Assembly: GCA_029054535.1 (NCBI GenBank)
Contig: JAIDFC010000034.1
Coordinates: 1-9,576, forward strand
DNA: 9,576 nucleotides
DNA from: Rikenella sp.
Lineage (GTDB): Bacteria > Bacteroidota > Bacteroidia > Bacteroidales > Rikenellaceae
Direction: 5' to 3'
The position numbers and the translations under genes are program-made. Shown one piece after another: positions 1 to 5,435 of this stretch. The notes beneath the pieces are model-generated. The model made no database searches. It had not been told where the DNA came from and worked only from the letters and a program-made list of their open reading frames with translations. The stretch's first letter is position 1; every line of letters begins with the position of its first letter.

Positions 1-1
1 C

Positions 2-340
2 TTTTTCACGTTCCTGTACGCGGCGGCCGGACGTCGGATATTGACTCTTTTTACGGATAGTCCGACGATTCTGGCGGCGGCGAAGGATTATACGCTTTGG
101 GCGGTGCTGGTGCCGGTGTGCAGCTTTCTGGCCTTTCTGCTGGACGGGATTCTGGTCGGGATTACGGCCACGGCTTTGATGCGGAACGCCATGTTCGTGG
201 CTACGACGCTCTTTTTCGGGTTCTATCTGGGGGTGGCGACGCACTGGGGCAATGCCGGTTTGTGGGTCGCTTTTTTGCTGTTTCTTTTTCTGCGCGGAGC
301 GGTTCAATTGGGGCTTTCGCGACGGCGAATATTGGGTTAG
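2..340 (+). CDS. MATE family efflux transporter, DinF-like (3' end only)
   Basis: This is the C-terminal 112 residues of a membrane transporter; the start lies upstream of the window and the frame is open from base 2 to the TAG at 338-340. Three hydrophobic stretches are visible: around YTLWAVLVPVCSFLAFLLDG, around AMFVATTLFFGFYLGVA, and around LWVAFLLFLFLRGAVQLGL. The arrangement LFTDSP, then a helix ending in DGILVGITAT, then ALMRNAMF, followed by GLWVAFLLFLFLRG, matches the last helices of the DinF branch of MATE drug/cation antiporters. Those proteins sit in the inner membrane and usually have about 440 residues. The substrate cannot be told. The gene points the same way as the leu genes, but the 148-base gap and the different role argue against a shared function. 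Confidence 0.8.
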   Translation, partial: FFTFLYAAAGRRILTLFTDSPTILAAAKDYTLWAVLVPVCSFLAFLLDGILVGITATALMRNAMFVATTLFFGFYLGVATHWGNAGLWVAFLLFLFLRGAVQLGLSRRRILG

Positions 341-367
341 ATACCGGTTCTGAATTCGCTGTAATCG

Positions 368-395
368 TTTGTTTTTCAGGTTTTAATTATTTTTA
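368..395 (+). promoter_or_regulatory. weak candidate Bacteroidota promoter upstream of leuA
   Basis: The Bacteroidota primary sigma factor favours TTTG at -33 and TAnnTTTG at -7. Here TTTG lies at 368-371 and TATTTTTA (7 of 8 matches) at 388-395, inside the only strongly AT-rich part of the 341-488 spacer. The 16-base gap is shorter than the usual 19-20, so this is a weak call. It would place the transcript start near 402 and leave a leader of roughly 85 bases before leuA. Confidence 0.25.
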
Positions 396-439
396 ATTCG
401 GGTTTCGATGTCGTAGAATTGGAGCGACTCGATGCGACG

Positions 440-466
440 AGCCGTTCTCGGCTGCGTACTTTTACG
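440..466 (+). promoter_or_regulatory. two small hairpins in the leuA leader
   Basis: Two short stem-loops stand next to each other just before leuA: AGCCG-TTCT-CGGCT (440-453) and CGTA-CTTT-TACG (455-466). They are too small to be a terminator and carry no T-tract. There is no Leu-codon-rich leader peptide with a separate stop and no T-box-like sequence. They may influence leuA translation or be chance. Confidence 0.25.
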
Positions 467-488
467 TGCTGAAAAATTGAAAATCAAG

Positions 489-1982
489 ATGGCAGATAAA
501 CTCTATATCTTCGATACGACCCTGCGGGACGGCGAGCAGGTTCCTGGTTGTCAGCTCAATACGGTCGAGAAGATCGAAGTGGCGAGGCAGCTCGAATTGC
601 TGGGGGTGGATGTGATCGAGGCCGGTTTTCCGGTGTCGAGTCCGGGGGACTTCAACTCCGTGCGCGAAATCTCGCGGGCGGTCAACCAGCCGACCGTCTG
701 CGCCCTGACGCGCGCCGTGGAACGCGATATTGAGGTGGCCGCCGATGCGTTGAAATACGCCAAGCGGGGGCGGATTCATACCGGAATCGGGACTTCGGAC
801 GAGCATATCCGATACAAATTCAACTCCACGCGGGAGGAGGTCTTGGAGCGGGCCGTGGCGGCGGTCAAGTTCGCCAAACGGTTCGTGGAGGACGTCGAAT
901 TTTATGCCGAGGATGCGGGGAGGTCGGACAACGAGTACCTGGCGCGCGTGGTCGAGGCGGTGATTAAAGCGGGGGCGACGGTGGTCAACATTCCGGACAC
1001 CACGGGATACTGTCTGCCGGCAGAGTATGCGGCCAAGATCGCCTACCTGATGGAACATGTCGACGGGGTGCATCGGGCGATCTTGTCGACGCACTGCCAC
1101 AATGACTTGGGGATGGCGACGGCCAATTCGTTGGCCGGGATTGCGGCGGGGGCGCGACAGGTGGAGTGTACCGTCAACGGGATCGGCGAGCGGGCCGGGA
1201 ATACGGCGTTGGAAGAGGTGGTGATGGCCTTGCGCTGTCATCGCGAGCTGGGGATCGACACGGGGATCGACACGAAACGCATTACGACCACCAGCCGGAT
1301 GGTGTCGAGCTTGATGAACATGCCGGTGCAGGCCAACAAGGCGATCGTCGGGCGGAATGCTTTCGCTCACTCGTCGGGGATCCACCAGGACGGCGTGCTC
1401 AAAAATCGGGAAAGCTACGAGATCATGAACCCGGAGGATGTGGGGTTGGCCGACAATGCGATCGTGTTGACGGCACGGAGCGGTCGGGCGGCGTTGAAAC
1501 ACCGCTTGGAACAGATGGGGTATCTGTTGGAGGGAGACGAGCTGGCGGCGGCTTACGAGAAATTCCTCGTGCTGGCGGACAATAACAAGAATATTCAGGA
1601 CGAAGACCTGTTGCCGTTGGTGGGCGGTGCGGAGAAGCGGGATCGGCATTTGCAGTTGACCTACCTGCAGGTGCTCTCGGGGACGCTGGTGCCGACGGCT
1701 ACGGTGCGGGTGCGGATCGGCGGGAGCGAGGTTACGGCCACCGCCACGGGGAACGGACCGATCGACGCTTCGATCAATGCCATCCGGACCATTATCAAGG
1801 ATAAGATTACGTTGCAGGAGTTCCTGATTCAGGCGATGACCAAAGGTTCCAACGATTTGGGGCGGGTGCATATGCAACTGGGGTACGGGGATGCGACGGT
1901 GCATGGGTTTGCGATCCATGCGGATATTACGCGGGCGGCGGTGGAGGCGTATATCGACGGGGTGAACAAGGCGCTGGCGTAG
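489..1982 (+). CDS. leuA: 2-isopropylmalate synthase
   Basis: It catalyses the first committed step of leucine synthesis, acetyl-CoA + 2-ketoisovalerate to 2-isopropylmalate, in the cytoplasm. From ATG 489 the protein has 497 residues, normal for bacterial LeuA. The TIM-barrel domain starts with DTTLRDGEQ (residues 9-17; catalytic R13, metal ligand D14). Metal-binding HCHND lies at 202-206 and NGIGERAGN at 230-238, and the block FYAEDAGRSDNEYL is typical of true isopropylmalate synthases. Residues from about 385 to the end form the LeuA dimer/allosteric domain (VLSGTLVPTATVRV onward), so feedback inhibition by leucine is likely. The frame is open back to an ATG at 432, but the extra 19 residues are not family-like; ATG 489 follows an A-rich stretch and puts the family motif at its usual distance. 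First gene of the leu cluster, followed by an unusually long repeat-filled spacer. Confidence 0.95.
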   Translation: MADKLYIFDTTLRDGEQVPGCQLNTVEKIEVARQLELLGVDVIEAGFPVSSPGDFNSVREISRAVNQPTVCALTRAVERDIEVAADALKYAKRGRIHTGIGTSDEHIRYKFNSTREEVLERAVAAVKFAKRFVEDVEFYAEDAGRSDNEYLARVVEAVIKAGATVVNIPDTTGYCLPAEYAAKIAYLMEHVDGVHRAILSTHCHNDLGMATANSLAGIAAGARQVECTVNGIGERAGNTALEEVVMALRCHRELGIDTGIDTKRITTTSRMVSSLMNMPVQANKAIVGRNAFAHSSGIHQDGVLKNRESYEIMNPEDVGLADNAIVLTARSGRAALKHRLEQMGYLLEGDELAAAYEKFLVLADNNKNIQDEDLLPLVGGAEKRDRHLQLTYLQVLSGTLVPTATVRVRIGGSEVTATATGNGPIDASINAIRTIIKDKITLQEFLIQAMTKGSNDLGRVHMQLGYGDATVHGFAIHADITRAAVEAYIDGVNKALA

Positions 1983-2002
1983 TTTTGTTGGGTTTTCAGC
2001 GT

Positions 2003-2022
2003 TCTTGATTACGGTAGCCCAT
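2003..2022 (+). repeat. 20-nt repeat, copy 1 (TCTTGAYTACGGYAGCCCAT)
   Basis: Matches 4604-4623 at 18 of 20 positions; both differences are T/C changes. Here it is followed by module H; at 4604 it is followed by a 17-nt mini-hairpin. It therefore marks the left edge of a mosaic block in two different spacers. Confidence 0.7.
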
Positions 2023-2024
2023 TG

Positions 2025-2074
2025 CCCACCGCGGGCACGCGGGGCCCGGCCGGCCCGAGGCCAGTCGAACACGG
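2025..2074 (+). repeat. module H, copy 1 (GC-rich block ending in ACACGG)
   Basis: Contains a small hairpin CCGCG-GGCA-CGCGG (2029-2042) followed by further GC-rich complementary pieces and the ending GTCGAACACGG. Related blocks are at 2284, 7039 and 9135. The block passes directly into hairpin A. Confidence 0.65.
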
Positions 2075-2076
2075 TT

Positions 2077-2155
2077 CCGTCGCCCGCCCGCCTAAAAGGG
2101 GAATTTCGCTCGTTTTGCGAGAGCAAAATCGAGAAGAAATTCCCGCGGGCGACGG
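2077..2155 (+). repeat. hairpin A, copy 1 (composite GC-rich stem, GAGA tetraloop)
   Basis: Nested stem: the outer arms CCGTCGCCCGC (2077-2087) and GCGGGCGACGG (2145-2155) pair perfectly. The middle arms GGGAATTTC (2099-2107) and GAAATTCCC (2136-2144) pair perfectly. The inner CTCG+TTTTGC pairs with GCAAAA+CGAG around a single bulged T (2129). The loop is GAGA (2119-2122) closed by C-G, a GNRA tetraloop on this strand. The 5' side carries an unpaired insertion CCTAAAAG (2091-2098) with no partner on the 3' side. Copies at 7228 and 9302. Confidence 0.85.
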
Positions 2156-2162
2156 CTAATGA

Positions 2163-2237
2163 GCGCGCGCCGCGCCTAAGGAGGCGATTCAACATTTTCG
2201 ACGAAAGTCGAAAGTGAATGAATCGCCTGGCGCGCGG
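2163..2237 (+). repeat. hairpin C (GAAA tetraloop)
   Basis: The outer GCGCGCC (2165-2171) pairs with GGCGCGC (2229-2235). CCTAAG (2175-2180) is an insertion on the 5' arm only. AGGCGATTCA (2182-2191) pairs perfectly with TGAATCGCCT (2219-2228), and the top stem TTTCGAC/GTCGAAA (2196-2202/2207-2213) is closed by GAAA (2203-2206), again a GNRA loop on the + strand. It has the same plan as hairpins A and B but unrelated inner arms. A lone right arm of this type occurs at 7611-7627. Confidence 0.85.
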
Positions 2238-2263
2238 ATAGAGACTGCTTTTTGAATGGTATA

Positions 2264-2280
2264 GCGATACGCAGTATCGC
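2264..2280 (+). repeat. 17-nt mini-hairpin s, GCGATAC-GCA-GTATCGC
   Basis: Perfect 7-bp stem with a 3-nt loop, preceded by GAATGGTATA. An identical 17-mer is at 4624-4640. Variants with compensatory changes are at 4462, 7021 and 9115, and a degenerate one at 9066. Confidence 0.8.
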
Positions 2281-2283
2281 CGG

Positions 2284-2344
2284 CTCGCCGCGAGCACGCG
2301 GCCCCGCGCGGGAGCGCAGTTGGACACGGTTTCTCTATAGAGAA
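2284..2344 (+). repeat. module H, copy 2, with palindromic linker
   Basis: GC-rich block with CGCGAGCACGCGGCC and GGGAGCGCAGTTGGACACGG, the latter close to 7039-7081. It ends in a linker whose bases 2331-2344 form the perfect palindrome TTCTCTATAGAGAA. Directly followed by hairpin B. Confidence 0.65.
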
Positions 2345-2423
2345 GACCCCGCGCGCCGCCTAAGTAGCGAAATACGCCGTTTCAATGTGAATTGAAACGG
2401 ATGGATTTCGCAGGCGCGCGGTC
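2345..2423 (+). repeat. hairpin B, copy 1 (GTGA tetraloop)
   Basis: The outer GACC+CC+GCGCGCC (2345-2357) pairs with GGCGCGCGGTC (2413-2423), leaving two extra C on the left. CCTAAG at 2359-2364 is a 5'-arm insertion. GCGAAAT (2367-2373) pairs with ATTTCGC (2405-2411), and CCGTTTCAAT (2377-2386) pairs perfectly with ATTGAAACGG (2391-2400) around loop GTGA (2387-2390), a GNRA tetraloop. Copies at 7128 and 9422. The linker GTCAAACACG follows. Confidence 0.87.
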
Positions 2424-2445
2424 AAACACGTTTTGGAATAAAGAA

Positions 2446-2517
2446 GGGCCGGAGCCAGCGGAGACGCACATGAGCGCAGCGAGTGTTGCAGGCCTCCGCC
2501 TGGGGTGGCTTCGGCCC
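2446..2517 (+). repeat. hairpin E, copy 1 (GGGCCGGAGCCA stem)
   Basis: GGGCCGGAGCCA (2446-2457) pairs with TGGCTTCGGCCC (2506-2517), with one G-T wobble if read as RNA. GCGGAG (2458-2463) pairs with CTCCGC (2494-2499). The 30-nt loop differs from the loop of the copy at 7487, which holds module F. Confidence 0.8.
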
Positions 2518-2567
2518 GACATGGGGAGATCGCGGAAAATTCTCGGGGCGACGCGCAGAACTTTTCG

Positions 2568-2602
2568 GAGTAAACTCCAGTCTTCGAGTGCCGCTCGGCA
2601 CC
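2568..2602 (+). repeat. module F, copy 1 (35 nt, GTGCC/GGCAC hairpin)
   Basis: Consensus GAGYAARCTCCAG, then YYTTCGA, then GTGCC-loop-GGCAC. Here GTGCC (2588-2592), loop GCTC and GGCAC (2597-2601). The other copies, at 7094-7128 and 7512-7546, are also exactly 35 nt. Confidence 0.8.
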
Positions 2603-2738
2603 GGGTCGAACGTCCGGGAGCAGCCGTACCCCTCGCGAGAGCGATGGGAAGGTTGCGGTCCGCCGCGGGGGATGGCGGCGATCCGCGCGCTTTCGGCGCG
2701 GTTGGTTGCGAGGAAATAACTGCGTTGTAATAGTTCAA

Positions 2739-2827
2739 GTCGTCGCCAGTGGCAAGAGCGTGTGAATGGAAGTGAACAAAGCTCGCGCCGCGTGGGGTGG
2801 CGGCGACTCGCGCACCCTGCGGGTGCG
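2739..2827 (+). repeat. E-like hairpin followed by a G hairpin, copy 1
   Basis: GTCGTCGCCA (2739-2748) pairs with TGGCGGCGAC (2798-2807), one G-T wobble; an inner GAGC/GCTC pair is at 2756/2781. Immediately after it, CGCACCC-TGC-GGGTGCG (2811-2827) forms a perfect 7-bp stem followed by GTTTTCTCT. That makes it terminator-like, though the T-run is short. The same E-then-G order occurs at 7487-7592. Confidence 0.7.
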
Positions 2828-2983
2828 GTTTTCTCTATACAGAAAAAGGCGATGGCAGAGGCGGATTTTTCAAAGATTCCGAACCGACCGTCCAGAACCA
2901 CCCCAGGCACCGGTGTCGTGCGCGAGAACTCTTCGATGAGAAAAAATATTAGAAATTAGGAACTACAGATACTTCAGAACAGC

Positions 2984-4378
2984 ATGGGACAAACACTTTT
3001 CGATAAGGTTTGGGATGCCCACGTCGTGCGGCAGCTCGACGGCGGGAGGTCGGTGCTCTACATCGACCGGCACTATATCCACGAGGTAACCTCTCCGGTG
3101 GCGTTCGGCGGTCTTCGGTCGCGCGGGATCGGGATCTTCCGTCCGGATCAGACCACCGCGACGGCCGATCACAACACGCCGACCGTGGATCAGGACAAAC
3201 CGCTGGAGGCGGGCGAGTCGAAAACTCAGCTCGACCAGCTGGACAAGAACTGCAAAGAGTTCGGGATCGAGAATTACTTCGGGCTCAACCATCCGAAGAA
3301 CGGGATCGTGCATATCATCGGACCGGAGTACGGTTTTACGCAGCCGGGGATGACTATCGTTTGCGGGGACAGCCATACCTCGACCCACGGGGCTTTCGGT
3401 GCGGTGGCTTTCGGGATCGGGACGTCGGAGGTCGAGATGGTTTTCGCCTCGCAGTGCATCATGCAGCCCAAACCGAAGAAGATGCGGATTACGGTCGAGG
3501 GGTCGTTGGGCGAGGGGGTTACGGCCAAGGATGTGGCGTTGTACATCATCTCGCAGATCACTGCCGCAGGGGGGACCGGACACTTCATCGAGTTTGCCGG
3601 ATCGGCGATCCGGGGGTTGTCGATGGAGGGGCGGATGACCTTGTGCAACATGAGTATCGAGTGCGGGGCTCGGGGGGGGATCGTGGCGCCGGACGAAACG
3701 ACGTTTGCGTATGTCAAGGGGCGCGAGCATGCTCCTTCGGTCGAGACGGGCGACTGGGACCGTGCGGTGGCGTATTGGCGGACGCTGTACAGCGATCCGG
3801 ACGCGGTGTTCGACAAGGAATATCGGTTCGACGCGGCGGACATTCAGCCGATGATCACCTACGGCACCAATCCGGGGATGGGGCTTCCGATCACGGGCGT
3901 CATTCCGGAACCGGCCTCCGAATCGGATGTCAAGGCGTTGGAATACATGGGGTTCCATGCGGGCGAGGCGATGATCGGAAAACCGGTCGATTATGTTTTC
4001 CTGGGGAGCTGTACGAATGGGCGGATCGAGGATTTCCGACTCTTCGCCAACGCGGTCCGGGGGCATAAAAAGGCGCCGGGGGTTACGGCTTGGCTGGTGC
4101 CGGGGTCGCATATCGTCGAACGGCTGGTGCGCGAAGAGGGCTTGTTGGATATTCTCCGTGAGGCGGGGTTCGAGCTCCGGCAACCGGGCTGCTCGGCCTG
4201 TCTGGCGATGAATGCCGACAAGGTGCCGGCGGGAAAATACGCGGTCTCGACCTCGAACCGAAACTTCGAGGGACGTCAGGGACCGGGTGCGCGAACGCTC
4301 TTAGCCTCTCCTTTGGTGGCGGCGGCGGCGGCCGTTACGGGGAGAATTACCGACCCGCGCGATTTCTTTAAAAAATAA
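2984..4378 (+). CDS. leuC: 3-isopropylmalate dehydratase, large subunit
   Basis: With LeuD it forms the [4Fe-4S] isomerase that converts 2-isopropylmalate to 3-isopropylmalate. The 464-residue length and the N-terminus GQTLFDKVWDAHVV are normal for LeuC. CGDSHTSTHG lies at 127-136, followed by the aconitase-family stretch GAVAFGIGTSEVE. The three cluster ligands are present: C343 in GSCTNGR, and C403 and C406 in PGCSACLAMN, with the spacing of the E. coli enzyme. ATG 2984 is chosen because it starts at the family N-terminus; only an A/T-rich stretch precedes it. leuC is separated from leuA by about 1 kb of repeats and from leuD by 361 bases, although LeuC and LeuD are needed in equal amounts. 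Confidence 0.97.
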   Translation: MGQTLFDKVWDAHVVRQLDGGRSVLYIDRHYIHEVTSPVAFGGLRSRGIGIFRPDQTTATADHNTPTVDQDKPLEAGESKTQLDQLDKNCKEFGIENYFGLNHPKNGIVHIIGPEYGFTQPGMTIVCGDSHTSTHGAFGAVAFGIGTSEVEMVFASQCIMQPKPKKMRITVEGSLGEGVTAKDVALYIISQITAAGGTGHFIEFAGSAIRGLSMEGRMTLCNMSIECGARGGIVAPDETTFAYVKGREHAPSVETGDWDRAVAYWRTLYSDPDAVFDKEYRFDAADIQPMITYGTNPGMGLPITGVIPEPASESDVKALEYMGFHAGEAMIGKPVDYVFLGSCTNGRIEDFRLFANAVRGHKKAPGVTAWLVPGSHIVERLVREEGLLDILREAGFELRQPGCSACLAMNADKVPAGKYAVSTSNRNFEGRQGPGARTLLASPLVAAAAAVTGRITDPRDFFKK

Positions 4379-4423
4379 ATCGTTCGTTTTTTTGCAACCT
4401 GTGTTTGGCTACAGTACGGAACT

Positions 4424-4447
4424 GTTCTCTTTGTGAACAAAGAGAAC
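4424..4447 (+). repeat. 10-bp perfect hairpin, loop TGAA
   Basis: GTTCTCTTTG (4424-4433) and CAAAGAGAAC (4438-4447) pair perfectly around TGAA. It lies 45 bases after the leuC stop and lacks a T-tract after the stem, so it is not a clear terminator. It could protect the 3' end of a leuC transcript. Confidence 0.75.
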
Positions 4448-4461
4448 CAGAAAAACTTTCG

Positions 4462-4478
4462 GGAATGCTTCGCATTCC
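4462..4478 (-). repeat. 17-nt mini-hairpin s, inverted copy, GGAATGC-TTC-GCATTCC
   Basis: Perfect 7-bp stem. Its inner AATGC-TTC-GCATT is the exact reverse complement of the core of the copy at 9115 (AATGC-GAA-GCATT), so I read it as the same family in the opposite direction. The outer base pair 2 is changed from C-G to G-C, keeping pairing. Confidence 0.65.
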
Positions 4479-4509
4479 ATGACCGTTCTTAGTGAATAGT
4501 CTTGGGTTT

Positions 4510-4594
4510 ACTTTTGGGGTGGTCTTTTTGTGGCGCGCCTAAGTTTTAGCTCGCATGAAGCGCGCTCACAAAAAGTGCCACCCCAACGAAAAGT
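4510..4594 (+). repeat. long interrupted hairpin with CCTAAG
   Basis: Left arm pieces ACTTTT, GGGGTGG, TTTTTGTG and GCGCGC (4510-4538) pair in order with GCGCGC, CACAAAAA, CCACCCC and AAAAGT (4560-4594), with small bulges (T4566, GTG 4575-4577, AACG 4585-4588). The 21-nt end loop begins with CTAAG, giving CCTAAG at 4538-4543 as in hairpins A, B and C, but it has no GNRA stem. It looks like a divergent relative with a replaced top. Confidence 0.75.
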
Positions 4595-4603
4595 CCGCAA
4601 GGC

Positions 4604-4640
4604 TCTTGACTACGGCAGCCCATGCGATACGCAGTATCGC
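4604..4640 (+). repeat. 20-nt repeat copy 2 plus 17-nt mini-hairpin s
   Basis: TCTTGACTACGGCAGCCCAT (4604-4623; see 2003) abuts GCGATAC-GCA-GTATCGC (4624-4640), which is identical to 2264-2280. Confidence 0.75.
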
Positions 4641-4654
4641 CGGAAGTTTCTTTG

Positions 4655-4678
4655 GTACTTTCTGTTCACAGAAAGTAC
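4655..4678 (+). repeat. 10-bp perfect hairpin, loop TTCA
   Basis: GTACTTTCTG (4655-4664) pairs with CAGAAAGTAC (4669-4678) around TTCA. Same geometry as 4424-4447, and the loop is its reverse complement. It ends 61 bases before the leuD ATG. Confidence 0.75.
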
Positions 4679-4739
4679 AGTACCCTCCTGTAGCTAATGA
4701 CCGGTTACTGAAAAAAGAACTATTAATTATTATAAGCAA

Positions 4740-5339
4740 ATGAGTAGAGAGAAGTTTGTAACGATCGTATCGGGAGCAGTTCCGGTGAACGTGGAGAATA
4801 TAGACACCGACCAGATTATACCCGCCCGTTTTTTGAAGGCGACGGAGCGGAAGGGGTTCGGCGAGAATTTGTTTCGGGATTGGCGGTACACGAAAGAGGG
4901 GCAGTTGATCGGGGATTTTCCGGTGAACGACCATGGTCGGTACGAGGGTACGATTTTGGTGGCGGGGTATAATTTCGGTTGCGGGTCGTCGCGGGAGCAT
5001 GCCGCGTGGGCCATTTACGATTATGGTTTCCGAGTGGTGGTGAGCAGTTTTTTCGCCGACATTTTCCGGAACAACGCTTTGAACAACGGGCTGTTGCCGA
5101 TCCAGGTAACGCCGGAGTTTCTGGCGGAGATTTTCGAGACGATCGAACGGGACAACGGGGCGAAATTTACGGTCGATCTCGAAAACCAAACCTTCACCAA
5201 CAATTCGACGGGACGGAGCGAGACGATTGTGATTGACGGTTACAAAAAGGAGTGCCTTTTGAAGGGGTACGACGATGTGGATTACCTCGTAACGCTGCGT
5301 CCTGAGGTCGAAACCTACGAACAGCGTCGGGGGCGCTAA
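4740..5339 (+). CDS. leuD: 3-isopropylmalate dehydratase, small subunit
   Basis: Partner of LeuC in the isomerase; it supplies the swivelling domain that completes the active site. At 199 residues it is the usual length. NVENIDTDQIIPARFL near the N-terminus and GYNFGCGSSREHAAWAI (about residues 76-92) are the hallmark segments of LeuD, followed by SFFADIFRNNALNNGLLPI. The start ATG 4740 is preceded by an A/T-rich stretch with no Shine-Dalgarno, common in Bacteroidota. A 96-base gap separates the stop from the next start, so co-transcription with the synthase downstream is likely. Confidence 0.97.
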   Translation: MSREKFVTIVSGAVPVNVENIDTDQIIPARFLKATERKGFGENLFRDWRYTKEGQLIGDFPVNDHGRYEGTILVAGYNFGCGSSREHAAWAIYDYGFRVVVSSFFADIFRNNALNNGLLPIQVTPEFLAEIFETIERDNGAKFTVDLENQTFTNNSTGRSETIVIDGYKKECLLKGYDDVDYLVTLRPEVETYEQRRGR

Positions 5340-5435
5340 TCGCTGCCATATGCTATCGCCCGTTCGTTTTTTATGTTCCCAGTCTGTAGCTGCGGAATAA
5401 GCGAAGGAATGAATAACGAGAAAACGAGAGAAGCC

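Larger units (their letters stand above)
1983..2983. other. repeat-mosaic spacer between leuA and leuC
   Basis: About 1 kb with no credible gene. Reading left to right it contains a 20-nt repeat (2003-2022), module H (2025), hairpin A (2077), hairpin C (2163), a 17-nt mini-hairpin (2264), module H (2284), a perfect 14-nt AT palindrome (2331-2344), hairpin B (2345), hairpin E (2446), module F (2568), a degenerate copy of module I (about 2622-2666), an E-like hairpin (2739) and a G hairpin (2811). At 2853-2867 a stretch beginning GCAGAGGCGGATTT recurs at 7303-7316. From about 2870 to the leuC start I see only unique, increasingly AT-rich sequence. Long open frames on both strands here run through the repeats and differ in each copy, so they are not genes. 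Confidence 0.8.
4379..4739. other. hairpin-rich spacer between leuC and leuD
   Basis: 361 bases without a gene. It holds two 10-bp hairpins (4424-4447 and 4655-4678), two 17-nt mini-hairpins in opposite orientation (4462 and 4624), the 20-nt repeat (4604) and one long interrupted hairpin (4510-4594). From 4680 to the leuD start it is plain AT-rich sequence. Unlike the other spacers it has no A, B, E or H module. Confidence 0.75.

Noticed and set aside
432..488. Upstream in-frame ATG extending leuA by 19 residues
   Set aside because: The extension contains small hairpins and is unlike LeuA N-termini; ATG 489 gives the expected distance to DTTLRDGEQ. It has several Leu codons but no stop of its own, so it is not a leader-peptide attenuator.
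2077..2155. tRNA or other classical structured RNA gene
   Set aside because: No cloverleaf, anticodon arm or TTCGA-loop arrangement; each element is a single long hairpin.
462..2327. 621-codon open frame on the - strand across leuA
   Set aside because: It lies antisense to a clear leuA and its product is Arg/His/Pro-rich, typical of the complement of a high-GC gene. The same applies to 2963-4183, 4566-6908 and 7646-8836 on the - strand.
2003..2850. CRISPR array
   Set aside because: The repeats are hairpin modules of differing kind and irregular spacing, without uniform direct repeats and unique spacers.
2005..2959. Open frames of 60-160 codons inside the leuA-leuC spacer
   Set aside because: They run through inverted repeats, and the corresponding frames in other copies of the same modules are broken or in different phase. 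No protein family is recognisable.
4379..4392. T-rich stretch after leuC as a terminator
   Set aside because: The T-run at 4386-4393 is not preceded by a GC-rich stem.
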